Assembly: GCA_016584305.1 (NCBI GenBank)
Contig: JACEEZ010000114.1
Coordinates: forward strand, 57,501-121,500
From: Chionoecetes opilio
Lineage: Eukaryota; Arthropoda; Malacostraca; Decapoda; Majidae
Length of the DNA: 64,000 bases
Reading direction: 5' to 3'
Part shown: piece by piece, positions 11,031 to 25,499 of the stretch
Position numbering within the stretch: the first letter of the stretch is position 1
How the letters are laid out: each line of letters starts with the position of its first letter
The notes under the pieces: model-generated
Told to the model about the DNA's origin: nothing
Seen by the model: only the letters and a program-made list of their open reading frames with translations
Database searches by the model: none
Program-made: the position numbers and the translations under genes

Positions 11031-12259
11031 TCTCGTATTAGGACTAATTGGGCCAAGGAGGGTCCTGAGTAATGCAAGGATCCGAATAATGCAGGGAAAA
11101 AATATAAAAAAAAAAAAAAAAAAAATTCTAGGTGAATATAGAAATTTCTAAGTCATGCAAATATCAATAACTAAGATAAATCATGTTAAATAAAAAAATC
11201 TACAGTAGAAAACCCAATACAGTACTGTACAGTTGTAGTGTACAGTACTATCAGTCCTACGTCTGGCAGCGGCAGCCGCAGCAGTATCATGATGGCGGAG
11301 ATTTCCTCCTCATTGGTGTTGTCTGTAGAGCTGCAAGGACCCCTTGAAGAGCCCTTTGATCCCTGGTGATATCCTATGATGCTATCACAGGCGTGGTAGC
11401 TGACCTGTCTTCTTCAGGAAGGCACAGGTGAGGCAGATAACAGCGTGTTGTCCTGAGAAGTAAGCAGGGCGCCAGGCGGGGCAGGTCCCTCGCCAGCAGG
11501 GTGGGCAGGGTTTTTACATCTTATTACTAGTTTATTAACATTGTAGTGATTATGGTGAGCTGTTATTACACGCGTCTTATTTAGGTCAGTGTAGTACCGC
11601 GTGTCACCTTAAATAAGGGTTATTTAAAGGTGTTGAGGTGGTGGGGTAGCCAGTGACGGGGAAACATTCTTGCCACGGCCATCCCGTAACACTAACGGAA
11701 AAAGTGTCCGTGTGACATGACCTTTAAAGGCTGTGTCAAACGTCTTGTTGACTTGTGATTAGTCGAGAAGTTTTAGAAACAGTTTGTCATTGGCTGGTGA
11801 CTGATGAAAATTTTTGATGATGTCATTACGCGTCCAAGCCAGTCAGGGCCTTCCTACCTGTTAACTACCTAACGAGTGAGGCTTGTTGGATACGGTAGTA
11901 AGGACAGGTAGTATCTAGGCGGTGGGAGTGCGGGTGGTAGCTGGAGATACCACCCCCGTTGCTAGATCTGGGTCCAAGGCTCAATGGCCTCAGATCACTC
12001 GCCAATCCAACATTTGGACACAACAAAAAAACCACAATTACAGTATACAGAGAATATGCTCAGTGATGGAATCAAAAATGCTCTGCCTGGCTGCCTGGGC
12101 CTTTAACGTCACTGACTCACATCATGACACCCTAAAACCCCCAAAAAAAGAGAGAAAAAAAAGAGTTAAAAGTTAGTTTAAAAAGAAAAAGAAAAAAGGA
12201 GGTCCCAATAATGTCGAAGTCCGAATAATGAGGGAAACCCAAAATGAGAGGGTTTACTG
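11031..12259. mobile_element. TIR element T3 (CAGTAAACCCTCTCG ends)
   Basis: Left end CAGTAAACCCTCTCGTATTA, right end GAGAGGGTTTACTG. The left flank is TA, the right is TG. The interior holds the LINE C 3' tail inverted (about 11325-11520) and the T0-arm core inverted (about 11505-11695). No transposase is visible. Confidence 0.65.
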
Positions 12260-12264
12260 TGTAT

Positions 12265-12345
<81 letters not shown>
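12260..12345. repeat. (TA)n tract
   Basis: Nearly pure TA repeat between T3 and the next T1 copy. Confidence 0.85.
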
Positions 12346-12347
<2 letters not shown>

Positions 12348-12570
12348 AGGGAGGTCCCGTTATACGAGCATTCGATATACGAGAATCCGATGACACGAGA
12401 TGTGTAAAATTTGGTCCCATTTTTAATATACAGATTGCAAATCCAATGCTACGACATTCAAAATCGGGTGAGTAAAATTACCTAGTTTTTTACTAAAGTA
12501 AATTACAAGTTATTTACTAAAATTATAAACATTTACTGACTATATGATTTTACCTAAGGTTGTACGATAA

Positions 12571-15118
12571 CACTGGTCAAAAAAAAAAAAAAAAAGTTCT
12601 GGCATGGAATTTAAGAACAGTTTTAGACTAATTTGAGGGTGCTGAATTCAAATCTGATCTTATATTTCTCTATCACATCACGTTTTTTGCGCTATAGGTA
12701 TATATTCCATTTTCATGAATTTCAAGAAAAATTTATCCTTCTATTGAGTAGTGTAGCAAAAGGGCCGGATTATATGGTTTTATTTTTAATTCAGTCTCCC
12801 AATAAACTGGAGAATATCTTCGTTTTCTTTGAACATGCATAACATTCCCATTCTTTATGATACGAAAGTAAACAAACACATTTCAACTTGCAAAGCAATC
12901 GTCCGCAGGTAGTGTTTTATTATTGAATTTTACATTGAATTGAGTTATTTATTATATTTCTCCTGTTGTTTCTTTTTTGTGAAACAATGCCTAAGGTGTA
13001 GGTGGTTGGTAGCAAATTCAAGGAAACACTCAGGTAGCTAACAACTCTTTTTCTTTTATTTGTCCGCAGTTGGTGTTGCTGCTCTAACAATGGCCTCTAC
13101 ATCTCACAGAAGAAAGTGCTCAAATGATCCAAATATATTTTGCTACTCTGTGGAAGCTTTACTTTGAAGACTCAGAGGCGCAACATTACTGACTTTGTTA
13201 AGAGCGTGTATTTTGCGTACTTCAAAGTACCACTTGGAGACCAAGACAAGCATTGGGCTCCTCACAAAGTGTGCAAAACCTGTGTTGAGACTTTGAGATC
13301 ATGGTCTCAAGGAAAGAAGGCTAAACTTAAGTTTGGAGTGCCTATGGTTTGGAGAGAACCAAGCAATCATTTAGATGACTGCTATTTCTGCCTTGTCAAT
13401 GTAAAAGGTTTAAATAAGAAAAACAAGAAATATTTGCAATACCCAAGTATCCCTTCAGCTATTCGACCAGTTACCCATAGTGAAGAAATAGCTGTACCAA
13501 TATTTACTGAGCTTCAAAAAATGATGAAACAGATCTCTGCTCACCTGCTCCCACTGATGAAGAAGACACTACAGATATTTTTCAGCCATCTGATGAAGAT
13601 TGTGACAAACCAATTCTGTTTTATCAGTCTGCTTGAATGATTTGGTTAGAGATCTTTATCTACCAAAAGAGTCTGCTGAACTGTTGTCTTCAAGACTGCA
13701 AGAGAATCGAATGCTGAAACCCGGCATAGGTGTCCATTTTATCGTAACAGGGAAGCAGAACTGCGTAAGTACTTCCATTCAGATGGCCAGCTTGTCTATT
13801 GTACTGATGTAGAAGGGCTACTTCTTTTTATGGGACTGCTAGCATATGATTCAAGGGATTGGGGGCTTTTTATTGACAGTTCCAAAAGAAGTTTGAAATG
13901 TGTTCTGTTACACAATGGAAATAAGTATGGCTCTGTACCAATAGGTCATTCTGTAAAACTTAAAGAAGAAAATAAACAACATCAAGATTGTCCTAGAGAG
14001 GTTGCAATATCATGTTCATGGGTGGTTAATTTGTGTCGATTTGAAAATGGTTAACTTTCTTTTAGGTCAGCAAGGAGGGTACACAAAATACCCCTGTTTT
14101 CTGTGTTACTGGGACAGTAGAGCTACAGCAGAGCATTGGGTGAAAAAAAAATGGCCTCAGCGACAGAGTTTGGCATCTGGCGATAAGAATGTCATCAATG
14201 ATCCTCTAGTGGATAGGAAGAAGATTGTCTTTCCTCCCTTGCACATAAAACTTGGATTGATGAAGCAGTTCGTCAAGCTCTTGATCACAGTGGAGAATGC
14301 TTCAGCTATATATGTTCAACTTTTCCTGGTCTTAGTGAAGAGAAGAAAAAGGCTGGAATATTTGATGGACCTCAAATAAGAACACTAATGAGAGATCCAA
14401 ATTTTATCACATCAATGAATGAGACAGAAGAAAGAGCTTGGAATGCATTTTGTAATGTGGTGAAGAATTTTCTAGGGAATAAGAAAGCAGACAACTATGA
14501 AGAGATTTTTGGAAGAGCTACTAATGAGCCTGCGAGATCTTGGATGTAGAATGAGTATCAAGGTTCCTATTTACACAGCCATTTGGACAAGTTTCCGGAG
14601 AACCTTGGGGATGTGAGCGAGGAACAAGGGGAGCGTTTTCATCAGGACATTAAAACAATGGAAGAACGGTATCAAGGTCGGTGGGACTCACATATGATGG
14701 CGGATTATTGCTGGAGCTTGATGAGAGACAACCCAGAAGCTGTACATCAGAGATCAGCCAAGAAAAAAAAAATTCACATAACTGCTACTTGCCATTGATC
14801 TGTGCACCATATATATGTATTGTTTATATTTTCTATTTCAATTCTGTCACTATATTTGATTTACTTGTACATGGACTTCGTAATCTTTGTAATTCCTTGA
14901 TTAAGAATATACAAAATGTATTACTAAAAATCACGTGTTTTTATCTTGAAACCTTCGATATATAGGCTGATGAGTCATTTTCATCAAAAATTGAAAAATG
15001 CTATATCGCGAAATCCTGATGTGATAGACAAAAATTGAGTTCATATTCGTAATCAGCAGCCCAAATTCAGTTAGAATTTGTTTTAAAACCTTTTGCCAGA
15101 AATATCGTGTTGACCAGT
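12571..15118 (+). mobile_element. Autonomous-type DNA transposon with CACTGGTCAA ends, TAA duplication
   Basis: The ends are CACTGGTCAA and TTGACCAGTG. The host reads GATAA before and TAATCAATC after, while the empty site (60498-60520, inverted) reads GATAATCAATC, giving a 3-bp TAA target duplication. Three-bp duplications and CACTG termini fit the CMC (CACTA/Chapaev) superfamily, but the assignment is an inference. Boundaries may be off by one or two bases. Confidence 0.7.
13090..14798 (+). pseudogene. Transposase-like protein of the CACTG element, frameshifted
   Basis: Reading across frames gives one protein of roughly 550 residues. It begins MASTSHRRKCSNDPN, with CKTCVETLRSW and DDCYFCLVN cysteine pairs that suggest a zinc-binding N terminus (13140-13640). 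Next come YDSRDWGLFIDSSKRSL (13845-13910) and GQQGGYTKYPCFLCYWDSRA (14060-14120). The C terminus is GDVSEEQGERFHQDIKTMEE (14600-14670). Conserved Asp, CxxC and Glu are arranged as in cut-and-paste transposases. Frame changes occur near 13140, 13560, 14000, 14290 and a stop at 14547. An upstream CCGCAG at about 13070 may be a splice acceptor. I recognise the family as widespread in invertebrates but do not have a name for it. Confidence 0.6.
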
Positions 15119-16372
15119 GTAATCAATCTGAAAATATGATCATTCTGGTGGCTCGGTACGACAATGTGGCCTACAAAAATTCACATCCCTGTTGGCAACA
15201 CTGCAGACGGACAACAAAAACACGCGCTTGCCAACCTATCTCGAGCCTTGTTTTAGCTTGAAAATACGTCAAAAGGTACGACGAAGTCATAGACGGGGTG
15301 AGTGAGAGGTGCAGGAAGATGTGCCGCGTGTGTGTGAGTGTGTGGGGTGGGCGCGGAGGGTGTGAGAGGTGGAAATAGCCAGCTCTTGTGTGTCTCAGTT
15401 GGGGAAAACGTGAGGAAAAGTGGACGATGGACTGAACGATGTACAATGATTCAGATGCGCAGAGATGAGTTTGTGGGCAGTGGAAGAGGTCTGCGCACCC
15501 CTCCCTTGTCCCTTACCTACCGTACCCTCTCGAGTCTAGTGTATCACGCGGCATCCCCAGGAGTACATACAACGTCTTTGTTCCCTGTATGTATTGTGCC
15601 TTGTGAGTCAATTTTAGTGATTTGCTGGTTTACTTAATGTGCTTATTGTGACTTATTTGTGCTCTGTCCTACTGTGCTGTCACACTCATAATTCACTGTG
15701 TTTTGTGTGGTGGTGCGGTGGTGTGGTATATAGAGCCCTATGTTTGAGAGTTTGTTGTGTTTGCTATAGTTTATTTAAGCTTGAAAAACATGTCTTTTAT
15801 TTTTTCTCCTTTCTTTTCTTTTAATTGATGGTCCTGGAACCAAACCTATATTTTACCATTAGTTATGTGTTTAGTTATACGAGATTTCGCTTTACGAGTA
15901 TGCCAGGTGGAACCTAACTGCTCGTATCTTCGGGACCTCCCTGTATATGGTTGTGAAGTGCAGTTCTATATACGTGTCACTAATTAGGTCAGTGTAACAC
16001 TGGGTGTCACCTTAGATAAGGGTGATTTAGGGTGTTGAGGTGACAGGGAGACGTAGCAGCGGCCACGCCATAACACTAATAGTCACTATTTTTAACAATA
16101 CACACCTTCTACCACTAAATCACTAGCTACACAGGCTCCTTCCTTATAATATTATATCTTAATATGTGATACATCAAAACTCCTGAAACCCCAAGCGTTC
16201 CAAAGTAAAATGAGAAAATAATACAATGATGTTGAGTTGACAATATGCAAAAAAAAATAAAAAAATAAATAAATAATAATAATGATAATAATAATGATAA
16301 TAATAATAATAATAATAATGTCACGCAAATGGAGTCCGTTACATTGAGGTCCGTTATATCGAGGTCTGACTA

Positions 16373-16541
16373 TAACTGCATATAATAAACAAATTCCACT
16401 TTAATTTAATGGGTTAGACCCAACACAAAATTTAAGCATCATCGTGATCATGAGGAGGAGTGTGTTGATTCAGGGACTTCAAAAGGAAAACAAGTTTTGC
16501 TGCCTTCTCTGTACCGAGGCGGTGCCGCAGTTTTGAGTGTA
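16373..16541 (+). other. Host segment between T0 and the Tigger element, possible short exon
   Basis: From about 16423 to 16497 one frame is open and hydrophilic (NTKFKHHRDHEEECVDSG, then SKGKQ), preceded by TTAATGGGTTAG. It could be a small upstream exon of the USP gene, but the acceptor is weak and no convincing donor follows (GTTTTG). Confidence applies to the exon idea. Confidence 0.2.
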
Positions 16542-19784
<3,243 letters not shown>

Positions 19785-20022
19785 TACTGTTATATGCATT
19801 ATATGTTATATTCATGTTAGATGCATTTTTAATTCATTTATTTTATCTTTCGTTATAAATATGCTAAAAAATATCCTATAGTAGTTAGATTTCATGTAGA
19901 ACATCAAATAAAAAAAATAAAATTTTTATTTAAATCAAATGAATCTGATTTTTTCATTTTATTTTTAAATACAAAAAATCAACAACCCTGCCTCTAGTCA
20001 TGACGTTCCTGACACCTTGCAG
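19785..20022. other. Host intron remnant before USP exon
   Basis: AT-rich sequence without a gene, ending in CTTGCAG, the splice acceptor of the exon at 20023. Confidence 0.5.
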
Positions 20023-20404
20023 GTCGCCATAATCCATGCACCAACAGTGAGCAGGCCCGTATCGAGAGATGGAAGGAAAGGCTTAATCAGTCCCTTTGGG
20101 CCCCATCTAGAAGCTTTCCACAGACATACCCCATCTCTTGTTCAGAAAAAATTGTTAACCTCCCCACAAGGTGGTCTTCACAAGCTGCCTCTGTTGGCGA
20201 AGATATAGCAGCATTCAATGATAAAATAAAGAAGAATGCTCCATCACCCAAGAGCACCAAGAGACCATTAAGTGCAGTCGACATTGCTGGCATTTTCAAT
20301 GACCACATATTTCCATCAAGCCTTAGTGATCGAGAGGCAGATGCTCATGACAGCAAGAAGAAACCTTTGTCTGAACCTGCCATCACCTTACCACACCTCA
20401 TTGG
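20023..20404 (+). CDS. USP37-like ubiquitin protease, exon upstream of the Cys box
   Basis: The frame is open from CTTGCAG|GT to ATTGG|GTAAGT, 126 full codons with 2 bases over at each end and no stop. An in-frame TGA lies just upstream of the acceptor (20011-20013), so the exon cannot extend left. The protein is hydrophilic: NSEQARIERWKERLNQSLW at the start, KKNAPSPKSTKRPLSAVDIA in the middle, EPAITLPHLIG at the end. The final GG joins the A at 33785 to give Gly, producing LPHLIG-FPNYGNTCYLN, the expected lead-in to a USP catalytic core. There is no Met, so the exon escapes ORF searches. The intron that follows is 13.4 kb and holds the LINE B nest. Confidence 0.75.
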
Positions 20405-20578
20405 GTAAGTGTATATAGCTTGTTTGTAGTTGCTTGTAGGGATTCATAACCATCATTCACGTAATCATCAATATATATAAGTTGTAGTTTCTATAGTAGA
20501 TGTTATACTGATTGTATGCTTTCATAACAAATTGATGCATGAATGATACAGGGTGAATGATAGGAAGGAAATGATACA
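20405..20578 (+). other. Start of the 13.4 kb USP intron and LINE target site
   Basis: Donor GTAAGT at 20405. AATGATACA at 20570-20578 is the left copy of the LINE B target duplication. The right copy is at 31369-31377. Confidence 0.7.
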
Positions 20579-20718
20579 CTGAGCTCGGGCGAACTCAGTA
20601 GGCTGAGGGTGGATATAGTGAAACTCTGAGACAAGTAAGCCTGGCAGTGGCGAGACTAGCAGTGGGGGTTACACCTACTGGTCCGGTCATCGTGTCCAGG
20701 GAGTAGCTATAGGCTTAT

Positions 20719-21257
20719 CCAAAGACTACTATATACTGGACTTGCTACTCATTTTGAGCTATTTCCAGTGGAGGCCAGTTTTGCGATTCCTGACATTTTC
20801 GAACATCACTCCCATTTCCCTTCCTATGGTTTATCAGTATAAATGATATACTGTTATCTTCGTAAATGTTTGTTCTATAATATTATATTATCATCAAATA
20901 AAAACCAGTAAAATACACTAAAGAAATGCCATTACGAGACTCTGAAGAAATATGCATGAGCTTAATAGTCACTTAAACTCTTCGCCATTTAATATTTTGC
21001 GAGAAAACATTTTAGATGCATATTTCTTCACTCTCTCGTAATGGCATTTCTTTAGTGTATTTTACTGTTTTTTATTTGATAGTATTATAGAACAAACATT
21101 TACGAAGATAACAGTATATCATTTATACTGATAAACCATAGGAAGGGAAATGGGGATGATGTTCGAAAATGGCAGGAATCGCAAAACTGGCCTCCACTGG
21201 TCATGGGCTGGTTGGCGTGGGGCACGAGTAGCAAGTCCAGTATAGAGTAGTCTTTGG
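20719..21257. mobile_element. Palindromic MITE (CCAAAGACTACT ends), 539 bp
   Basis: The left half is the inverted complement of the right half: CCAAAGACTACT at both ends, CCAGTTTTGCGATTCCTG, TTATCTTCGTAAATGTTTGT and GAAATGCCATTACGAGA inside. It sits inside the LINE B endonuclease at AGGC(TT)AT|CCAGCAAAC. The flanking duplication is short and unclear. A decayed partial copy is at 43126-43325. Confidence 0.8.
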
Positions 21258-21513
21258 CATATCCAGCAAACTGCAGCCGTCTGTTGTTGAGGTACTCCGG
21301 TTGATGAGCGTATAATGCAAGTGAGGGTGAAACACTGGGTTTCATGTCTCTTGTTGCAGTGTACGTTCCTACCGAGAGGTGTGAAACTGAAGAGAAGGAG
21401 ATGCTCTAGGCCAAACTTGACTCTGTTTAGACCAGTGTCCTCATCGGGACACACTCATTGTCTTGGGCGACTTCAATGCTACTACTGGCACTGTGAGAGA
21501 TGGCCATGAGTTA

Positions 21514-23188
21514 CCGTATTTTACTGCTTATAAGACGCACCCTTATTTTGGAAGGAAATTTCAAAGAAAAAAATAGAAACAGACCTCCAAAACTGTTGTC
21601 TGATAGTCATTTTCACACAAGAACATACTCAATATTCATTATCTTCATCCAGCACTGCTCATCAGCCATTTTTATTTTCTAGCTTGTATGCGATAGTATA
21701 AGTAAATTGACATGTTGGCTGGCTGAACATTTACACGCAGTTCAGACGGCGGGAGTGAAAATAAACCGCGGCGGTGTGCAGCTGCGTGCCTGCCTGACAT
21801 GCCGATCAGCTGAATCTGGTATTGTCATCCTGACTGTAAACACCTCTCACGTCCTCCCGTGCCTCTCTACGTTGCCTGCCTTCTGTGCCTCACCACGTAT
21901 TGTTTGAATTTTCCTGTATGCGTGACATTGCGTGTGGTATTTGTGATGGCTGCATGTAGTACATAAGTATACAAACTTTCATTTAATGTATCAAACAAAG
22001 TTCCTTATACGCGGAATGGCTGTTGGCGCCAATCTGCCGAGGCGGAATGGCTCCCGTCAGTACCGCAGTAAAAATCACAGTGTGAAGACAGATTAGTTGA
22101 TTTGAATGTCTTATGGTATTTGAAATACTTGTAACTGATAAGTACAGGGAAGTCCCGTTATACTAGCATTCGGTATACGAGAAATCAATGATACGAGCTG
22201 AGTAAATTAGGGTCTATTTTCAATATACGAGATTGAAAATCCAATGCTACGACATTCAAACTGGGGTGAGTAAAATTACCAAGTTCAAAATGCGCGCCCT
22301 ACCACGTATGCATCTGGGCTGTATGATGATGTACAATGATTCAGATGTGCAGAGACGAGTTTGTGGGCATTGGAAGAGGTCTGCGCACCCCTCCCTTGTC
22401 CCTTACCTAACACAGCGTTCACACACAAGTTTATTACGGCGAGAATGTAGGTAAGTACAGCGGAGTGATGCCACGAGGAACACAGGGAGAGGAGTGATGT
22501 GTTGCCTCTGTCGTGGTAGGTAGGTAACTGCCTGAATACAGGGCTCCTGGGCTGGGCAAAGGGGGATTTGGTTGACCCCAGTCAGGTCACCCCTAGGAAG
22601 GCGTGAAGGTAATTAAGGGTAATTAAGCATATGGCATGGCCTGACCCTTAGGGGTAATTAGCCAGGTGTGCTGCCCCAACCTTGGGACCCCTACACTACC
22701 CTCTCTTGTATCACGCGGCGTCCCCTACAGTACAACCTCTTTTTTGCTTGTTATGCATGTTTTATGTTTAATTAATGTGCAGTTATGTTATTTTGTGTGC
22801 TATTTTCTCTTTCAGAATGCTTTTTCTACAGAAAAGGTAGTACAGTGTGGGTAATATAGACGCTGTGTGTTTGTTGTGTTTGGTATAGTTTATTTTAGCT
22901 TGAAAAACACGTCTTTGATGGGGTCCTGGAACCAAACCTATATTTTACCATTAGTTATGTATTTCGCTATACGAGATTTCGCTTTACGAGTATGCCAGAT
23001 GGAACCTAGCTGCTCGTATCTTCGGGACTTCCCTGTACTGAGGTTACATCATATATGAGGCTGAATTGAATAGCTACCTAAGCTAACCTCCTACAACATT
23101 CGTCTTGGAAGATGCATGAGCATGCATGCAGTGTTTGTCAGGGTATTTTTTAGGAAAAAAAGTGCGTCCTATAAGATGTAAAATACGG
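21514..23188. mobile_element. TA-flanked element with CCGTATTTTAC ends
   Basis: CCGTATTTTACTGCTTATAA at the left and, inverted, CCGTATTTTACATCTTATAG at the right, each next to TA. Removal restores GAGTTATGTGTTGGT of LINE B (compare 49804). The element is 784 bp without its own T1 insertion (22145-23035). No transposase is visible. A right end of the same type (AAATACGG|TA) occurs at 46098. Confidence 0.8.
22145..23035 (+). mobile_element. T1 MITE, mosaic copy
   Basis: CAGGGAAGTCCCGTTATACT to CTTCGGGACTTCCCTG with TA on both sides, 891 bp. The middle joins a subtype-b segment (ACAATGATTCAGATGTGCAG) to a subtype-a segment (GGTTGACCCCAGTCAGGTCA), so the copy looks recombinant. Confidence 0.8.
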
Positions 23189-25125
23189 TATGTGTTGGTT
23201 CCCATGGCTTCGGTACCAGGAACATTAACAGTTCTCTCCTGAATTTTGCAGGGTCAAGAAGGTTGAGAATTGCAGGTTCTTGGTATCAGAGACCAGAGCT
23301 GCACCGCTGGACATGGTATATTAATGCCGGAGGGGTAGCTAAGGAGCTCGACGACATCCTACTTAGTACTCGTTGGAGGATCCTTCAGAATTGCAAGGTT
23401 TACCGTAGTGCCGAGCACTTTAAATCTGATCTTAGACTTCTTGTTGCTACACTTAAGCTAAACGTCAAGTCCAGAAGAATCTGGAGAAACTATCTTAAGA
23501 GGTAATGAATGATGCTGTGTTTCATCTTGAGAAACTGAAGGACTTGACATGTGCCCATGAGTACGCGGTGGCAGTCTTAAATCGGTTTGATGTGCTCGGT
23601 GCCCTCGACGACCCTGTAGAATTGCGGGATACATTCAAACATGAAACTCTCCAGTCTGCCAAGGAGTGTATTGGAGAGCGCCCGAGGTCAAGGAGTGGTT
23701 TTGTCTCGCCGGAGACGCTAGAGAATAACTAGCACAGTCATGCTGCCAGGCTTGCTGGAAACCGGGACGAGCCCACAGCTCTGTCACGCAGGACTAGAAC
23801 CCTCCTGGGGAGAGACAAGGAAAGGTATGTCAGGAGTCGTTGAGGATGTCGAGGACCTGAATGAACGCTAATGACCTCCGACCCGCCTATCGAGCCCTGA
23901 AGAAACTCCGTTCCAAGTCTCCATCTCGGGCGAGTGCTATCCGAGCAGCAAATAGGCGCCTCGTGTCGGACATGGATGGGCAGATGGCTCGTTGGGCTGA
24001 GTACTTTGGGCAGTTGTTCACGGTGGACCGTCCAATCGGGTAGCTCCACACCACTGGATTACAGGCAGTGGATGCCGATCTTCCCATTGACGAAGCCACA
24101 CCCTCTCTTGACGAAGTCATAGAGGCTGTAGCAAATTTGATGGGTGGATAGGCAGCTGGTGTTTGTAATATCAGTGCGGAGATCCTCAAAGCTGGGGGTG
24201 AGGCCAAGATCCGCGGGTTGCATGCTGTGCTGACTGCCGTGTGGCAATCAGGTACCATTCCTCCTGACTGGAAAAGGGGGCTGGTCGTCCCTATCTGGAA
24301 AGGGAAAGGGGTCCGTCAGGACTGCAACAATTACCGCGGTATTACATTGCTCAGCGTGCCAGGCAAGGTGCTTGCCCATCTATTGCTGACAGGATCCGCA
24401 GTCATCTGAAACATCAGAGACCTCAGCAGTCTGGGTTCACACCCGGTAAGTCAACAACGGAATGTATCCTAGCGCTCCATGTCCTGGTGGAACGCCGACG
24501 TGAGTTTCGACGGGATGCTTTCAGCCTATGTTGATCTCAAGAAGGTGTTTGACTCAGTGCATCGTGGGTCACTCTGGGATCTTCTGCGACTTCGCGGGAT
24601 TCCTGCAAGGACTATTGGTTTGATGACTGGTCTATACTCTGGGACTGAGAGTGCTGTGAAGTGTGGGGGAGGTGTATCCAGCTTCTTTCCTGTGAATACA
24701 GGTGTGAGGCAAGGGTGCGTCCTTGCCCCATCAATTTTCAACACTTGGATGGACTGGGTATTGGGCAAAGTTGTAGATCAAAGTGATTGTGGAACATCCC
24801 TCGGCAACACCAAGATAACTGATCTAGTTTTTGTCGATGATACAGAAATCTTTGCTGAGTTGCTTGAGGTCCTGTTGATGGCTCTCGAGGCGCTGCACGA
24901 GGAGGCAAAGCCTTTGGAACTTGAGATCTCCTGGCTCAAGACCAAGTTCCAGGTGTTTGGAGGCTTACTAGATGAAACAGTACAGTCTGTTCATGCGTGC
25001 AGCGAGGACATTGAGATCTTGGAAAGTTTTACATACCTAGGTAGCGTAGTCCGTAATGATGGCGGGTCGCATCAAGCAGTCTAACGGCGGATTGGCATAG
25101 CCCACGGTCTTATGGACTCGCTCAC
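23189..25125 (+). pseudogene. LINE B endonuclease C-terminus and reverse transcriptase
   Basis: 23263-23505 is the end of the endonuclease (ELHRWTWYINAGGVAKELDD). 24218-24409 has PDWKRGLVVPIWKGKG and NNYRGITLLSVPGKV. 24479-25084 has AYVDLKKVFDSVH, TGVRQGCVLAPSIFN and the catalytic box LVFVDD, with Val in place of the Ala found in the sister copy at 38130-38180. Frameshifts near 23730, 23860, 24040 and 24400 break it. Confidence 0.8.
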
Positions 25126-25261
25126 TGTAGTGTCGGGTAAAGAAACAAGGAGCGTTTGCGAAGGCTGCCAGGTAGTAACTGGCGCTTTATTAATTTTCTC
25201 TATACCGAGTCACGTCGCGTGAACCTGAACCCTCGTTCAAGCGATACATCGGAACACTACA
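25126..25261 (-). repeat. LTR (3' side in element orientation) of the inverted-pol element
   Basis: 136 bp, TGTAGTGTCGGG...GGAACACTACA. One substitution separates it from the copy at 28225-28360. Next to it, on the minus strand, lies the purine tract AAAGCGGGGGGAATTGG, the expected polypurine tract for a minus-oriented element. Confidence 0.85.
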
Positions 25262-25499
25262 CCAATTCCCCCCGCTTTAGTAAAGCAACATATATCCCCA
25301 CATATAGTAATAGTAGTACATGTATGTAAATTTATTACATAAAAACATAATCCCAATATTGAAAAGTTACGTAATTACATAGTGCCCAATCCCATAAGTT
25401 TACGTAGTGCCCAATCCCAATCTGATGAACAATCACCCAACAACATCCTGTACCATAAGGCATGTTACATTTGCAGCCAGTCTGGCCGCCAGCGTATGC

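Larger units (their letters stand above)
12346..15943 (+). mobile_element. T1 MITE carrying a CACTG-ended transposon
   Basis: The left end is degenerate (CAAGGGAGGTCCCGTTATAC) and the right end is CTTCGGGACCTCCCTG followed by TA. Family sequence stops at 12570 and resumes at 15121, with a 2.5 kb element between. The right half (15121-15943) belongs to the subtype also seen inverted at 59668-60703. Confidence 0.75.
3641..16372. mobile_element. Palindromic MITE (T0) split by an 11.9 kb nest of insertions
   Basis: Left arm 3641-4050 and right arm 15946-16372 are inverted copies. Outer ends read CAGTCAAACCTTAATATAAC on the left and, inverted, a TAGTCAGACCTCGATATAAC version on the right. Inner ends read CTTCACAACCATAT and ATGGTTGTGAAG. 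Joined, they would make a foldback element of about 0.84 kb with an AT-rich centre. All sequence at 4051-15945 lies in that centre. Flanks are TG and TA, so the target duplication is not clean. Confidence 0.55.

Noticed and set aside
10807..11151. Ile-Tyr-rich ORF
   Set aside because: (TA)n tract plus the start of element T3.
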